In this document: in pieces, positions 8,715 to 18,442 of the stretch
Layout: the number at the start of each line of letters is the position of its first letter
How positions within the stretch are numbered: the first letter of the stretch is position 1
Assembly: GCA_902984215.1 (NCBI GenBank)
Contig: CADWAF010000992.1
Coordinates: forward strand, 1 to 37,883
Direction: 5' to 3'
Origin: Willaertia magna
Lineage: Eukaryota; Heterolobosea; Eutetramitea; Acrasida; Naegleriidae
DNA: 37,883 nucleotides
Translations under genes and position numbers: made by a program
Notes under the pieces: model-generated
What the model was told of the DNA's origin: nothing
Seen by the model: the letters and a program-made list of their open reading frames with translations, nothing else
Database searches by the model: none

Positions 8715-11446
8715 ATGCCTCCACCATCAAGATATTATAATTCGTCATCAACACCATCAGTACCCAGAAATAATAACAATAATAACTCTGTAAATTCCGT
8801 TAAACCACAAAACTATAATAATGATAACAATAGATCATCATCTACTATTATTCCGCAACCCAGAAGACGTAGAAGTTCATTCAATAGGGAATCACCACCA
8901 ACAAACGATCAACAGCATTCCTCCAGTAATAGTAGTAATTCCCTTACTACAGGTAATAATGGAAATAATGCATATTCACCTTTTGATGATGATGATTTCC
9001 CACCGTCTGCACTAACTACAAATGCTTTAGAAAAAATCTTTCATTCAACACTACAATTAAACGGTGAATCAATTTTAGCAGCAGTAGATAATTTACAATT
9101 AAAAAGAGAACAACAATTCCCACAAGAGAAAAAACAAAGATATACAATTAGAGAAATTTTAGAAGTTGGACAAAATAATCCTATTTGTACTGTTAAACAT
9201 GATGATTTACCTGAATTAGATTATAGAAAATTAGATTGGGGAATTATACCACCTGCAAAGCCTAGTACCCTTGATACAAAAAGGTATGTAATTGATATTA
9301 ATAATAACAATCATCTTCTTTTAATTTTAATAGCAGAAGACCTCCTCTTCCTCCAAATACAACTTCTACCACTTCTACTACTGGAAGTAGTAGCGGTATT
9401 GGTAGTGGAAATAGCATTAATTCAAGTAGTAGATATTCTTCAACTAGAACAGTTAGTAGTAAAGGAGCATTATGGTTTGATGAACCAATTGATCAAAAAG
9501 ATAATACCGGAACAATGGAATTAACAGATGAAGAATTAGAAAGAAAGAAAGCCTTTGAAGAATTTATTAGAATGAAAAAGTTACAAGAAGGAGGTAATGG
9601 CGGACAATCAATTTCATTAGTTAATCCATTGTTAGAGGGCTATGAGGAAGGTGGAGCCTTAGAAGAATTGGGAGGATTAGAAGGAGATGATTCTTTGGAG
9701 AAATTAGAAGATAATAATATGATTTCATCTAATGAATTGGAAGATTATTTTAATTCATTAAAGGGAGGTAATAGTGGAGGTAATAATTTATTAAATAATA
9801 ATAATGAAAGTAATAATATGATGAATAATACAACAGATTCAGTTAGTAGATTCTTTAAACAACAGCAACAACAAGAGCAATCTTTATCAGAGATTGAAAA
9901 ATCATTTTTTGATCTTGTTACACCAACAAGTAATCCAGTTAAAAATCCTTTTGGTGTGGATTTAAATAATAATCAAAATGTGGATGTTTCAAATATTGTA
10001 GTTGAGAAAAAGCCAACAGCAACAATGGATGGTTTAGCAAATAATGAAGATACAATTATTTCTAATTTATTAACAAAGAAATCAGGAAAGTCAAGATTTG
10101 GTTTTGGTACTGGACAGAATGGTGGTACTACTTCATCAAGTACTACAGATAGTACTGGAAGTGGTAGTGTGAGTACACCACCTATTTTAGGAAATATGTT
10201 TGCTACTGTTAATAACAATAATTTACAACCATTACAACCTCCACAAGGCTTTAAGCCTCCGCAATTAGGAAATGAACAACCACCGATGAATTTCTTTACA
10301 TTATCACCAACAATGAATGGATTTGATCCTTCAATGCCAATGTTTGGAGGAATGATGCAACCACCAAATATGCATCACATGAATATTCCACCAAATGATT
10401 TACCATTGTTTATGAGAGGAGATAATCATCATCATATGCATGAAGGAAATCAATTACCTGAATTCTTTTTATCAAATAATAATCAAAAGGGACATGTATT
10501 TGAAACATTTATAGAAGAAGAGATTAATAATCCAAATGTTGTTAATAATAATTCTAATCAATCAAATCAATTTGATCCATATTTAATGATGAGTGCAGAG
10601 GATTTAGAAAAACAATTTTTAGGAAATAGTTCTCAATCCAATAACAATACAAATGATTCCAATTCAAAGATTAATCAATTATTTAAGGCATTTGAACAAA
10701 AGAATGATCAACAATCCCCTATTCTTACAAATAATATTGTACCACCAACTAATGTTCCTCAAAATGATACATTAACCAACACTGGAAATACTTTTATTAC
10801 ACCATTCCAACAATATCAAGAACATAAACAACAACAACAAGAAAGTGTAAATGAAAATACAGATGAAGTGAATCCAAATACACCTGTAAAATCAAATAAT
10901 GTAAAGAAGGGTACTCCTACTCCAACCAGCACAACAGCCAGAAAGCTTTCAAAAACATCTTCTAATTCTCCATTTGTACCAAGTCATTTAATGAAAAAGA
11001 TGGGTACAAATACCGAGAAGAAGATTAAGCAAAAAGCAACAACTGGAACTACAACTACATCTGCAACCACTACTCCTCAAAAAACAACTACTAATACTGT
11101 ATTATCATCATCTCCAACAAATCAATTAACTAATAATGAAAACAAACAACAAACCAATCAATCAACACCACAACAAATTAGAATTTTACAAAAACCACCA
11201 GTTCCATCAAATAACAATAATACAATGAACAATAACAATACTTCAGCATTTGCACCTTTCTCTAATCAACAACAACAATACAATAACGGACAAAATTCAA
11301 TACTTACTCGTTTATTTACCAACAATCAACAACCACCTATGAATAATATGCCATCGAATGCTCCTTACATCCCAACAAATGATTTCTCTCAAGCTTTATC
11401 GTTAGAGGAATTAGAAAGACAATTTACAACTGGATTGAACCATTAA
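8715..11446 (+). CDS. 4E-T-like eIF4E-binding, low-complexity protein
   Basis: Two exons, 8715-9283 and 9334-11446, give 893 residues. Most of the protein is Asn/Gln/Ser/Thr/Pro-rich and probably disordered, like P-body scaffolds. Residues 143-149 (YTIREIL) fit the eIF4E-binding motif YxxxxL-phi with Ile at the Leu position, and align with the YTKEELL motif of animal 4E-T (EIF4ENIF1). They are followed, as in 4E-T, by an acidic and Trp-containing stretch (ELDYRKLDWG). A short motif S-x-x-E/D-L/I-E-x-x-F recurs at least four times, the last at the C-terminus. The acceptor reads TAGCAG, so two splice forms one Ser apart are possible. The 4E-T call rests on one motif and overall style. A generic eIF4E-binding or P-body protein is the alternative. 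Confidence 0.6.
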
Positions 11447-12089
11447 AAATTTTCTAAATAAGCCAACCTACCAATTTTATACATTTTATTTTTTGTAAAA
11501 CAATAAGGAAAGAAAGAATAAATACCTTTTTTTAACCTAGTATAATATATACATTTACATTTATATCTATTAAAAATATCATAAATTTAAATTATCCAAA
11601 ATATTTTATGAGACCAATTTATTTTGAGAATAATTCCCAGTAGTAGTAAAATCCTTAAATAGAAAAAGATAACAATTGGGAAGTGAAAAATTTCATGAAA
11701 TTTTTGTTTTAATTCTAAATTTTGCAAAATCAAATGGTACCACATAAGAAAATTCAAATCAAATATTCCAATTTTACAATGACACAAATCAAAACCTAAT
11801 TTACTTTTAAACTTTATTCTATACATAACTGAGAAACATATAGGGATGTAGACCAAATAAGATACGACTTAATTTTTTCTTCAACAATTGTTTTATAAAG
11901 GTTTTGAAGCCAACAAATCATTTCGCGTTTTTTATTGTCTGTAAAAAAAAAATTTCAACCAAACCTTCTCGCAGGCAGAATATTAGTTATTTTCTTCTCT
12001 AGTTACTTCTTTTTCGCTTCTCACTTACACCCATCTACTTGATAAAAAATAACAACTGTAAAAACACCTAGTCAACTTGGAAGAAGAAA
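11447..12089. other. Intergenic region
   Basis: 643 bp between two genes on the plus strand, holding the 3' flank of the 4E-T-like gene and the promoter and leader of the kinase gene. An 89-residue minus-strand frame (11587-11856) is Ile/Phe/Leu-rich and not convincing. A stretch at about 11791-11818 resembles one at 25231-25258. Confidence 0.4.
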
Positions 12090-14009
12090 ATGAGCTTACA
12101 TTCAAGCCTTGTTGCATCCTCCCCAGCAGATGTTGTTGGATTAACTACAACTTCCACTACTACTACCTCTATGAAAGTGAATGGTCAATTGGGAACATCT
12201 AGTAGTAACATTAACAACGGTCTAAGCAGTAGTTTAACTTCCTTTGTAAATAATCATCTTACCAACAACAACAACTCAACTAAGAATGTACTTATTGATA
12301 ACGATAAATTATTAAGAATGGTAGCTACCACTACTGCTAATCCTTCCTCTACAGCTAAAGCAATAAATAGTAATACTTCTTGCCGTCAATTTATAACATC
12401 CTCAACAACTGTTTCTTTTATTGGTTCCTCTTCATCAACTACTACTACTGCAGCCACAACTTCTTCATCATTAACAGCAAGTAGAACGAACAGTACCAAC
12501 AGTTTATTGTCTCAATTGACCAGTACGTTTAGCCATAACTCAACCACTAACAATAATAATAATACAACAACAAACTGTTTAACAAGCCTTAGATGCAACA
12601 CGAATACAATACAGCAGCAGCAACATCATCAGCCTAACCTTTTATTCACAACAACAACAACAACCACTACTTCTAGCACAACTACTTCAAAACAACAACA
12701 ACCATTTACGTCGGCCAATGCAAGCGTTGTTGTTATGAATAATGGTTATAATAATAATAACAATAATTTAATAACGAGTAAAGCAACGCCAGCATCATCT
12801 AATTTATTAATTAATAATTTAAATAATTCAGTAGCAACTTTAGAAAATTTATATGGTAGAATTAAATTAAATGTTGAAAGAAAGATTTTAATTTTAAATT
12901 TTGAAAATTTACAAATTGATAATTTACAACATGTTGAAAATATTTTACAATGTATGAATTCAATAATTGAATCACATTTATTTTTAAAAAAGAAAAATCA
13001 AGAATTAAATATAAAAATTGAATGTTATTTAAATGACGATGATATTCAAATTAAAAACATTTCCTTATTAGAAGAGTTATTACAAAAAATCCATTGTAAT
13101 CCACTTTTCAGTCACGTTACAAGATATACAAATAAAAGTTTATTACAAAACCATCAAAAACTAATTGAAGAAAGTTTACGAGAATGTGAAATCTTTATCA
13201 AAACGAAGCGTGTCATGCTACAACGTTACGTTATCATTGAAGAGAAATTAGGTCAAGGCACTTATGGTACAGTTTCATTAGCAATTGATTTACACAATAG
13301 TAAAAGAGTGGCTGTAAAGAGGTTATGTAAAAAAACGATAAAGATAATTGGTATTGAAGAATTTGTAAAGAATGAAATACAAATATTAAAAACTTTACAA
13401 AATAATCCACATCCAAATATTGTAAATATGTATGATATTTATGAAAATGAAGATGCTTATCTTTTCATTATGGAATATCTTCAAGGGGGTAGTTTAGAAA
13501 ATCCAATTGTTGAAAATGAACAATTTGAAGAAGTACTTGCACATTACTATTTTAAACAAATGGTTCATGCTTTATGTCATTTACATGAACAATTAAATGT
13601 AGTTCATAGAGATTTACAGTTATCTAATTTTTGTTTAGATGAAAATCGTAAAGTAAAGTTAATTGATTTTGGTATTTCATGTTTCTTTACACCTGGAAAG
13701 AAAGAACAAACTTTATTTTGTGGTAATTCAAATTATGCTTCACCTGAATTGATTTTAAAAAAGAAATATGCTGAAGAAGTTGATGTTTATGCATTAGGTG
13801 TTATACTTTATAAAATGGTTACTGGTTATTTACCTTTTAGAGGTGCTCAACAGAAATTAATGATGCAATTTACAATTCCTTTGGAAGAAGAAGAAGGTAT
13901 TTCTGATGAATGTAAAGATTTAATTGAGAAAATGTTAGAGGTGGATGTTGAAAAACGTTTTACTTTAAATGATGTTAAAAATCATTCATGGTTTTTACAA
14001 AATAAATAA
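12090..14009 (+). CDS. Ser/Thr protein kinase with HRDLQ catalytic loop and N-terminal alpha/beta region
   Basis: A 639-residue intronless protein. Residues 1-245 are Ser/Thr/Asn homopolymer-rich. Residues about 250-365 alternate predicted strands and helices (ERKILILNFENL, then LNIKIECYL, then a helix and a FSHVTRY strand), a small alpha/beta domain I cannot name; a STAS or SiaC-like fold is a guess. Residues about 378-637 are a kinase domain: Gly loop GQGTYGTV (from G388), VAVK Lys410, HRDLQLSN (H506-N513), DFG at D526, a CGNSNYASPE P+1 region, and DVYALGVILYKM. The overall pattern is nearest CAMK/NEK-type Ser/Thr kinases. Gln510 replaces the catalytic-loop Lys that is nearly invariant in Ser/Thr kinases. 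Its stop is only 35 bp from that of the next, convergent gene. Confidence 0.85.
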   Translation: MSLHSSLVASSPADVVGLTTTSTTTTSMKVNGQLGTSSSNINNGLSSSLTSFVNNHLTNNNNSTKNVLIDNDKLLRMVATTTANPSSTAKAINSNTSCRQFITSSTTVSFIGSSSSTTTTAATTSSSLTASRTNSTNSLLSQLTSTFSHNSTTNNNNNTTTNCLTSLRCNTNTIQQQQHHQPNLLFTTTTTTTTSSTTTSKQQQPFTSANASVVVMNNGYNNNNNNLITSKATPASSNLLINNLNNSVATLENLYGRIKLNVERKILILNFENLQIDNLQHVENILQCMNSIIESHLFLKKKNQELNIKIECYLNDDDIQIKNISLLEELLQKIHCNPLFSHVTRYTNKSLLQNHQKLIEESLRECEIFIKTKRVMLQRYVIIEEKLGQGTYGTVSLAIDLHNSKRVAVKRLCKKTIKIIGIEEFVKNEIQILKTLQNNPHPNIVNMYDIYENEDAYLFIMEYLQGGSLENPIVENEQFEEVLAHYYFKQMVHALCHLHEQLNVVHRDLQLSNFCLDENRKVKLIDFGISCFFTPGKKEQTLFCGNSNYASPELILKKKYAEEVDVYALGVILYKMVTGYLPFRGAQQKLMMQFTIPLEEEEGISDECKDLIEKMLEVDVEKRFTLNDVKNHSWFLQNK

Positions 14010-14044
14010 AATGGTCAACTTGACAATTAAGTTATTTAAAAGAA

Positions 14045-15040
14045 TCATGTTCCAGTAAATAAACTAGTTTCTTCTTGATTCCTTTCTTCTTCTTCTTCAC
14101 CAACAACAATTACTTTATCTGGTGGTATAAAATAAAAAGGTTCAAAATAATGCATTAAAATTAAAATTATAAAAGCAGGTAAATGTTCCATTAAAATATA
14201 AAAAATTAAAACTGTAATATTATAATAAGCATCTAAAAATAATTGTATTTTTGGAATTGATAAAAAAACATTTGTCATTGCTTTTAAAAATAATAAAATA
14301 AATAAAATTGAAACAATAATTAATAATTTTAATAATCTTTTATATTCTTCTTCTTTTTTTGGATGTAATAATCTAAATGCAGTATAAAATTTTAAACTTA
14401 AAAAAATAAAAATTAAAGAACATAAAAATGTTATAATTGGGAAATAACCACATAAAACAAACCATTTATAAGTTTCATAACTTGCAAAAATATAATCAAA
14501 TTTCCAAATTAAGATATGACATGAAATTAAAATACTTATTAATAAAAAAACAATTATAAAATAAAATAAAAATAAAAAAAAAGGAATTTTTTTAGATAAT
14601 TCTCTACCAATATTTTTATTATAATTCCTTGTATGAATATAAACATAAAACCAATAAATTAATAATAATAAATAACTTATAAATAATAATAAAGTTAAAA
14701 AATCAGGTAAAATTCTATTTATAGGTTCATAATATTCAACATTCCAAAATGTATAATCACTTAAACAAAGTGAGATCCAAATAATTCTTCCAATAAAAAA
14801 AATATTTGAAAATATTCTAAAAAATTGTAAAATTATTGATTGTGATTTTTTTATATTTTTATAATAAAATAATAAAAATTGAATTGAATAACAAATAAAT
14901 AGAAAAGAATATAATACTATAGATGTAATACATAATACGTTATATAATGTTAAAAAGAATGGTGTAGGAGTTGATCCTGTATCATTATCATCATTTGATG
15001 ATATTACACTATTAAAAACTATATTGGAAATATCTACCAT
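14045..15040 (-). CDS. Seven-TM membrane protein, TOM1/THH1-like
   Basis: A 331-residue protein with about seven hydrophobic segments, short loops and a charged C-terminal tail (EEEEERNQEE). Layout and details such as a DFLTLLLFISYLLLLIYW helix followed by a basic loop recall the plant TOM1/THH1 family, GPCR-like tonoplast proteins. The match is to topology and a few positions only, so an unrelated 7TM or lineage-specific receptor-like protein is possible. No signal peptide precedes the first helix (starts near residue 29), which suggests a lumenal or extracellular N-terminus. It is intronless. Confidence 0.7.
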   Translation of the reverse strand: MVDISNIVFNSVISSNDDNDTGSTPTPFFLTLYNVLCITSIVLYSFLFICYSIQFLLFYYKNIKKSQSIILQFFRIFSNIFFIGRIIWISLCLSDYTFWNVEYYEPINRILPDFLTLLLFISYLLLLIYWFYVYIHTRNYNKNIGRELSKKIPFFLFLFYFIIVFLLISILISCHILIWKFDYIFASYETYKWFVLCGYFPIITFLCSLIFIFLSLKFYTAFRLLHPKKEEEYKRLLKLLIIVSILFILLFLKAMTNVFLSIPKIQLFLDAYYNITVLIFYILMEHLPAFIILILMHYFEPFYFIPPDKVIVVGEEEEERNQEETSLFTGT

Positions 15041-15471
15041 TTTAATTTCCTATTGGTCTCGGCAATAATGAGTTTTTTAATGGTGATACAATAGCTGCTG
15101 CATCTATGGATGAAGGTTAAATTTTTTTTTTAAATTTTTTTTAAATTGTTGGCGCTAGTTTGGTACAGTAAATAAAAATCTGCAGCACTACAGGTTCCCG
15201 AGAAGTCTCCCAAGAGGGGTTTAAGAGAAAAAGAAATAGACATTGTTAATGTTTTTGTTTTCAGAAAACTGTAAATAATAATAATTGTCAAAGGAAACAG
15301 ATTATATTTTATGGTTCATAAAATAAACATTAAATGACGTGAACTAAGGCTATGACAGAATCCACTAATTGGTAATTTATTTGTATAATTTTTTTGTAAT
15401 TACAATTTAATTTTCACAATTTAATTTACAATAGCTTTACAACCAATTAAAAGGATAATGTTAGAAACGTA
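15041..15471. other. Intergenic region
   Basis: 431 bp upstream of the 7TM gene and downstream of the cationic protein gene, both on the minus strand. It includes homopolymer T tracts and one TTGGCGCT at 15149-15156, a weak version of the E2F-like site seen elsewhere. No coding frame is convincing. Confidence 0.4.
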
Positions 15472-16062
15472 TTAAAATTTTTTATAAACGACAACTCTTT
15501 TCTTTTGTTTTCTGGAACACTTTTTAATTGTCTTTAATACTTTCTTTAAACCTCCTTTCTTCTTTAAAATTTTTTTAATAATCTTTAATAATTTCTTTAA
15601 GTTTTTCTTTCCTCTTCTCTTAGAAGCTCTCTTCTTTTTATATTGTTTAACCTTCTTATTCTTTCTATATTTTCTATTCTTTCTATTTTTCTTATATTGT
15701 CTTACCTTCTTATTCTTTCTGTTCTTTTTATACTTTTTAATGGACTTAACTTTTTTGTACAATTTAATTGGTTTCTTTACAATCTTTCTTTTATATAACT
15801 TAATTGACTTTTTGTTCTTTCTTGACTTTCTTTTTAAGCACTTGACAATTCTTCTTAATTTCTTTGACCATTTCTTTCCCAGTTTCTTTTTTAATAGTTT
15901 AATTAATTTGACTTTCTTTCCTGTCTTCTTTTTAATAACTTTCTTTGGAGCATAAACATCTACCTTCTTGTAAGCATCTAAAGTATTTCCTTCAGCTGAA
16001 ACAAAGAAAACACATAATGACAATCCCAATAATAACAACGCAATTAATGTTAATGATTTCAT
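15472..16062 (-). CDS. Secreted, extremely lysine-rich cationic protein
   Basis: A 196-residue protein. Residues 1-23 form a clear signal peptide (MKSLTLIALLLLGLSLCVFF, cleavage likely after VSA). By my count the mature part has 72 Lys and 15 Arg in about 173 residues and almost no acidic residues. Residues 84-145 contain repeats of the type Y-K-K-N-R-K-N; residues 155-182 form an amphipathic pattern with Leu/Ile/Val spaced among Lys pairs, interrupted by one Gly-Gly. Only two Cys (75 and 182) remain after cleavage, which could pair. Plausible roles are an antimicrobial or membrane-active polypeptide, or a polyanion-binding cyst-wall or granule protein. No family is recognised, and codon use matches the neighbouring genes. 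Confidence 0.8.
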   Translation of the reverse strand: MKSLTLIALLLLGLSLCVFFVSAEGNTLDAYKKVDVYAPKKVIKKKTGKKVKLIKLLKKKLGKKWSKKLRRIVKCLKRKSRKNKKSIKLYKRKIVKKPIKLYKKVKSIKKYKKNRKNKKVRQYKKNRKNRKYRKNKKVKQYKKKRASKRRGKKNLKKLLKIIKKILKKKGGLKKVLKTIKKCSRKQKKRVVVYKKF

Positions 16063-16515
16063 TTTGATTTTTTTGTTGAATTGAAAGATAGTGAATAGTA
16101 TTCTGATTTAAATCTTGTTTTTCTGTTTCAACCTACTTTAGTATAACCTTAAAATAACAGTAAAAGTGACACAGATCACTTTTAAAACAAACCTTTAAAA
16201 GGTCTCTTTGTTGTAATAAATTTAACGAATTCTGTTTGCAATTATAAAATTTCTCTATTGATTTTCCAATATTATTGTGTTCGTTTATTTTACAATGATC
16301 ATGTGTTTAAATTACTTCGAACAACATTCAATGAAATTAGCTTATGGCCTGGAAAAAGGAAAGACATATTCCACACAACAGTACTCTTTCTTTTCAAAAG
16401 AACTAACGTTAACCTGCTTAAGAAGATGAATGTACTTTAAACAAATTGGAAGTTCAAATTGACCGCACTTCAAATGTTTTACAACAAATTAACAGCCCAT
16501 TAACCGTTCAAAAAA
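16063..16515. other. Intergenic region between divergent genes
   Basis: 453 bp between the cationic protein gene (minus) and the F-box gene (plus). A 60-residue plus-strand frame at 16258-16440 has no protein-like features and is not called. Confidence 0.4.
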
Positions 16516-17004
16516 ATGTCGTTTACTGATATCCCCTCGGAAATTCTTTATACCATTCTTTCTTTTCTTCCAATTCCGTTTAAAATAAAAACAATGTGTT
16601 CTATTGATTTACTTTCAAAATCTTTTAATTATAACACTAAAAAATCATTAGATTTAATGATTTGGAAAGAATTGTTTGAATTAAAATTTTTACAAAATAA
16701 TAAATTAAAAAATTTAAAATTTAAAAAATCAATTAATTATAAAAATTATTATTCAATTTTAAGTAAATATTTATCGCTGTATTATTCATATTTACAGTCA
16801 CAACCAAAAAATCTAAATACCAACAAACAAGAAATCAATTTCCAAGAAAATGAAGAAATTGCAATAATTGGTAATTCTCAAGTTGGAAAAACTTATTTTA
16901 CAAAAGTTTTTGTTTCTCCTTTTTATCAATATAGGTAAGATATAATTATTATAGTAATTAATAAATTATTTTTTAGACAAGATTTAATTGATATTTCTAA
17001 TTAA
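16516..17004 (+). pseudogene. Truncated F-box/P-loop GTPase-like gene
   Basis: Exon 1 (16516-16934) encodes an N-terminal F-box-like motif (DIPSEILYTILSFLP, residues 5-19, with following helices), a Lys/Asn/Tyr-rich spacer and a perfect P-loop GNSQVGKT at 119-126. A candidate intron 16935-16976 (GTAAGA...TTTTAG) joins to nine more codons and a stop at 17002-17004, giving 148 residues. If unspliced it stops after residue 140. Either way the frame ends right after the P-loop, so switch I, DxxG and NKxD motifs of a Ras-like GTPase are missing. It therefore looks like the 5' remnant of an F-box-GTPase gene decayed into the AT-rich tract that follows. A short F-box protein with a fortuitous P-loop is less likely. 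Confidence 0.55.
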
Positions 17005-17493
17005 ATAATAAAAATTCTTATAAAACAAATTTTTAATGTTATTATATTTATAATAGATATTTAAATATTTTGTTATTGAATATTTAATTATTAAAAATTT
17101 TTTATTATTACAATATTAAATAATTTACAAAAATATTTTATTAATTTTTATAATTTTTTCTTTGAAGAATGTTATTATATTTATAATACTTAATTAAAAT
17201 GTTTTAATAACAATATTTATTAGTTTTATTAAAATTTAAAATATTTAATTTTTTTTATTTGTTATTATATTTTTATAACTAAAATATAATTATAATTATT
17301 TCTTTAATAATAGAAAGAAAGTTCTAACAGTTAAAATAATTCATTTCTAAACATACAGCAAATCTAACTGTTATTAAACTAACAATTTAATATATATATA
17401 TAGAATAAATCAATCTAAACTTCTAATTCTTAAGTCATATAATATTTTATTTTGGCCAAAATGATGATTCTGATAGTGGCTTTACAAAAAACT
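17005..17493. repeat. AT-rich tract with degenerate direct repeats
   Basis: 489 bp of very AT-rich DNA with no usable frame. The string TGTTATTATATTTATAAT occurs at 17037-17054 and 17170-17187, with a one-base-longer variant at 17260-17278. Runs of TAT and ATATATATAT are also present. It may be decayed coding sequence of the truncated gene upstream or simply intergenic DNA. The final part holds the 3' flank of the PAP2 gene. Confidence 0.45.
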
Positions 17494-18276
17494 TTACAAA
17501 AATAAATACTTTTCAGAAAGAATAAAAATAACAGTTCCAAATAACATTCCCACAAAAGTATCAACAAAAGCATGTTGCTTCGTTAAAACACAACTAATAG
17601 CAATCGAAATTGGATTTAATAAAGTCCAATAACCAAATAACTCTAATTGACACAAAGCTAAATAAGTTGCAATAGAACAATGACCAGAAGGACATGCATT
17701 AGCAATATCATCTACAGAATACATTTTATCATATAACCATTTAGTCCAATATTTTAATTTATATTTCTTTTCATAATTTTCTAAAACATTTCTATATTTC
17801 TTTGGCACACAAGTTGGCCATAATAAAAATATGGTACATTGAGCTATTGTAACAAATAATAAACCAAAAACAATTCTAATTAAAGCATTCATTGAATGAG
17901 CTGTAGGAATTGTAAATGTCATTATTAATAAATCACCTAATGTATAAACCCAAATGGAATCTGGAATGAATGGAATATAATTATCAATCCAACTGTCCAT
18001 ATCATAGATTTGATTTTCTTTATAGTAATTAAGTACAATCTTTTGTGTTTTAAAATATAATTGAAATCCACCAATCAATGCGAAAAACAAAACGAAAGTG
18101 GAAGCAATATAGTCTATGAGTGAAAAGTTATTGATTTTCACAAAGTTTGCTCCAATGAAATGAAGAAAGAATGAAACAAAGAATAGGAAGAACATTCCGA
18201 AAATTAAATTTCCTGGTGTAATTGTTTCAACAGGTTTCATTTCTGTTTTGGCGACATCTGTCTCACTATGTGACAT
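17494..18276 (-). CDS. PAP2-superfamily membrane phosphatase/transferase
   Basis: A 260-residue multi-pass membrane protein with PAP2 signature motifs: CPSGH at 195-199 (catalytic His199) and TKQHAFVD at 232-239 (His235, Asp239). Hydrophobic segments precede and follow them. The KxxxxxxRP motif of classical lipid phosphatases is not evident, and the TKQH-xxx-D form resembles the PAP2_3 group that includes inositol-phosphorylceramide synthases and related lipid phosphate enzymes. A phosphatidic acid or sphingolipid phosphate substrate is likely but cannot be fixed. The frame is open upstream to 18495 but would run into the end of the homoisocitrate dehydrogenase gene; the ATG at 18276 leaves a normal 166-bp gap and begins MSHSETDVAK. 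Confidence 0.82.
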   Translation of the reverse strand: MSHSETDVAKTEMKPVETITPGNLIFGMFFLFFVSFFLHFIGANFVKINNFSLIDYIASTFVLFFALIGGFQLYFKTQKIVLNYYKENQIYDMDSWIDNYIPFIPDSIWVYTLGDLLIMTFTIPTAHSMNALIRIVFGLLFVTIAQCTIFLLWPTCVPKKYRNVLENYEKKYKLKYWTKWLYDKMYSVDDIANACPSGHCSIATYLALCQLELFGYWTLLNPISIAISCVLTKQHAFVDTFVGMLFGTVIFILSEKYLFL

Positions 18277-18442
18277 TTTTCCTTTTTTTCTTTTCAAAGG
18301 AATTAGAAGGTTTTGATTTTTAATTTTACTAATGGGCTCCGGCCTAGATTTATTTTGATTGCAAAATTCTGAATTTATTAGGTTTGAGTAGTACAAAATT
18401 TTGTAAATAAATAATGTGTTATAATTAAGTCTATAAATAAAA

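Noticed and set aside
11587..11856. 89-residue minus-strand frame in the gap before the kinase gene
   Set aside because: Hydrophobic AT-rich composition, no recognisable motif, no A-rich start context typical of this window.
16258..16440. 60-residue frame before the F-box gene
   Set aside because: No family, no conserved pattern; it looks like leader or promoter DNA.
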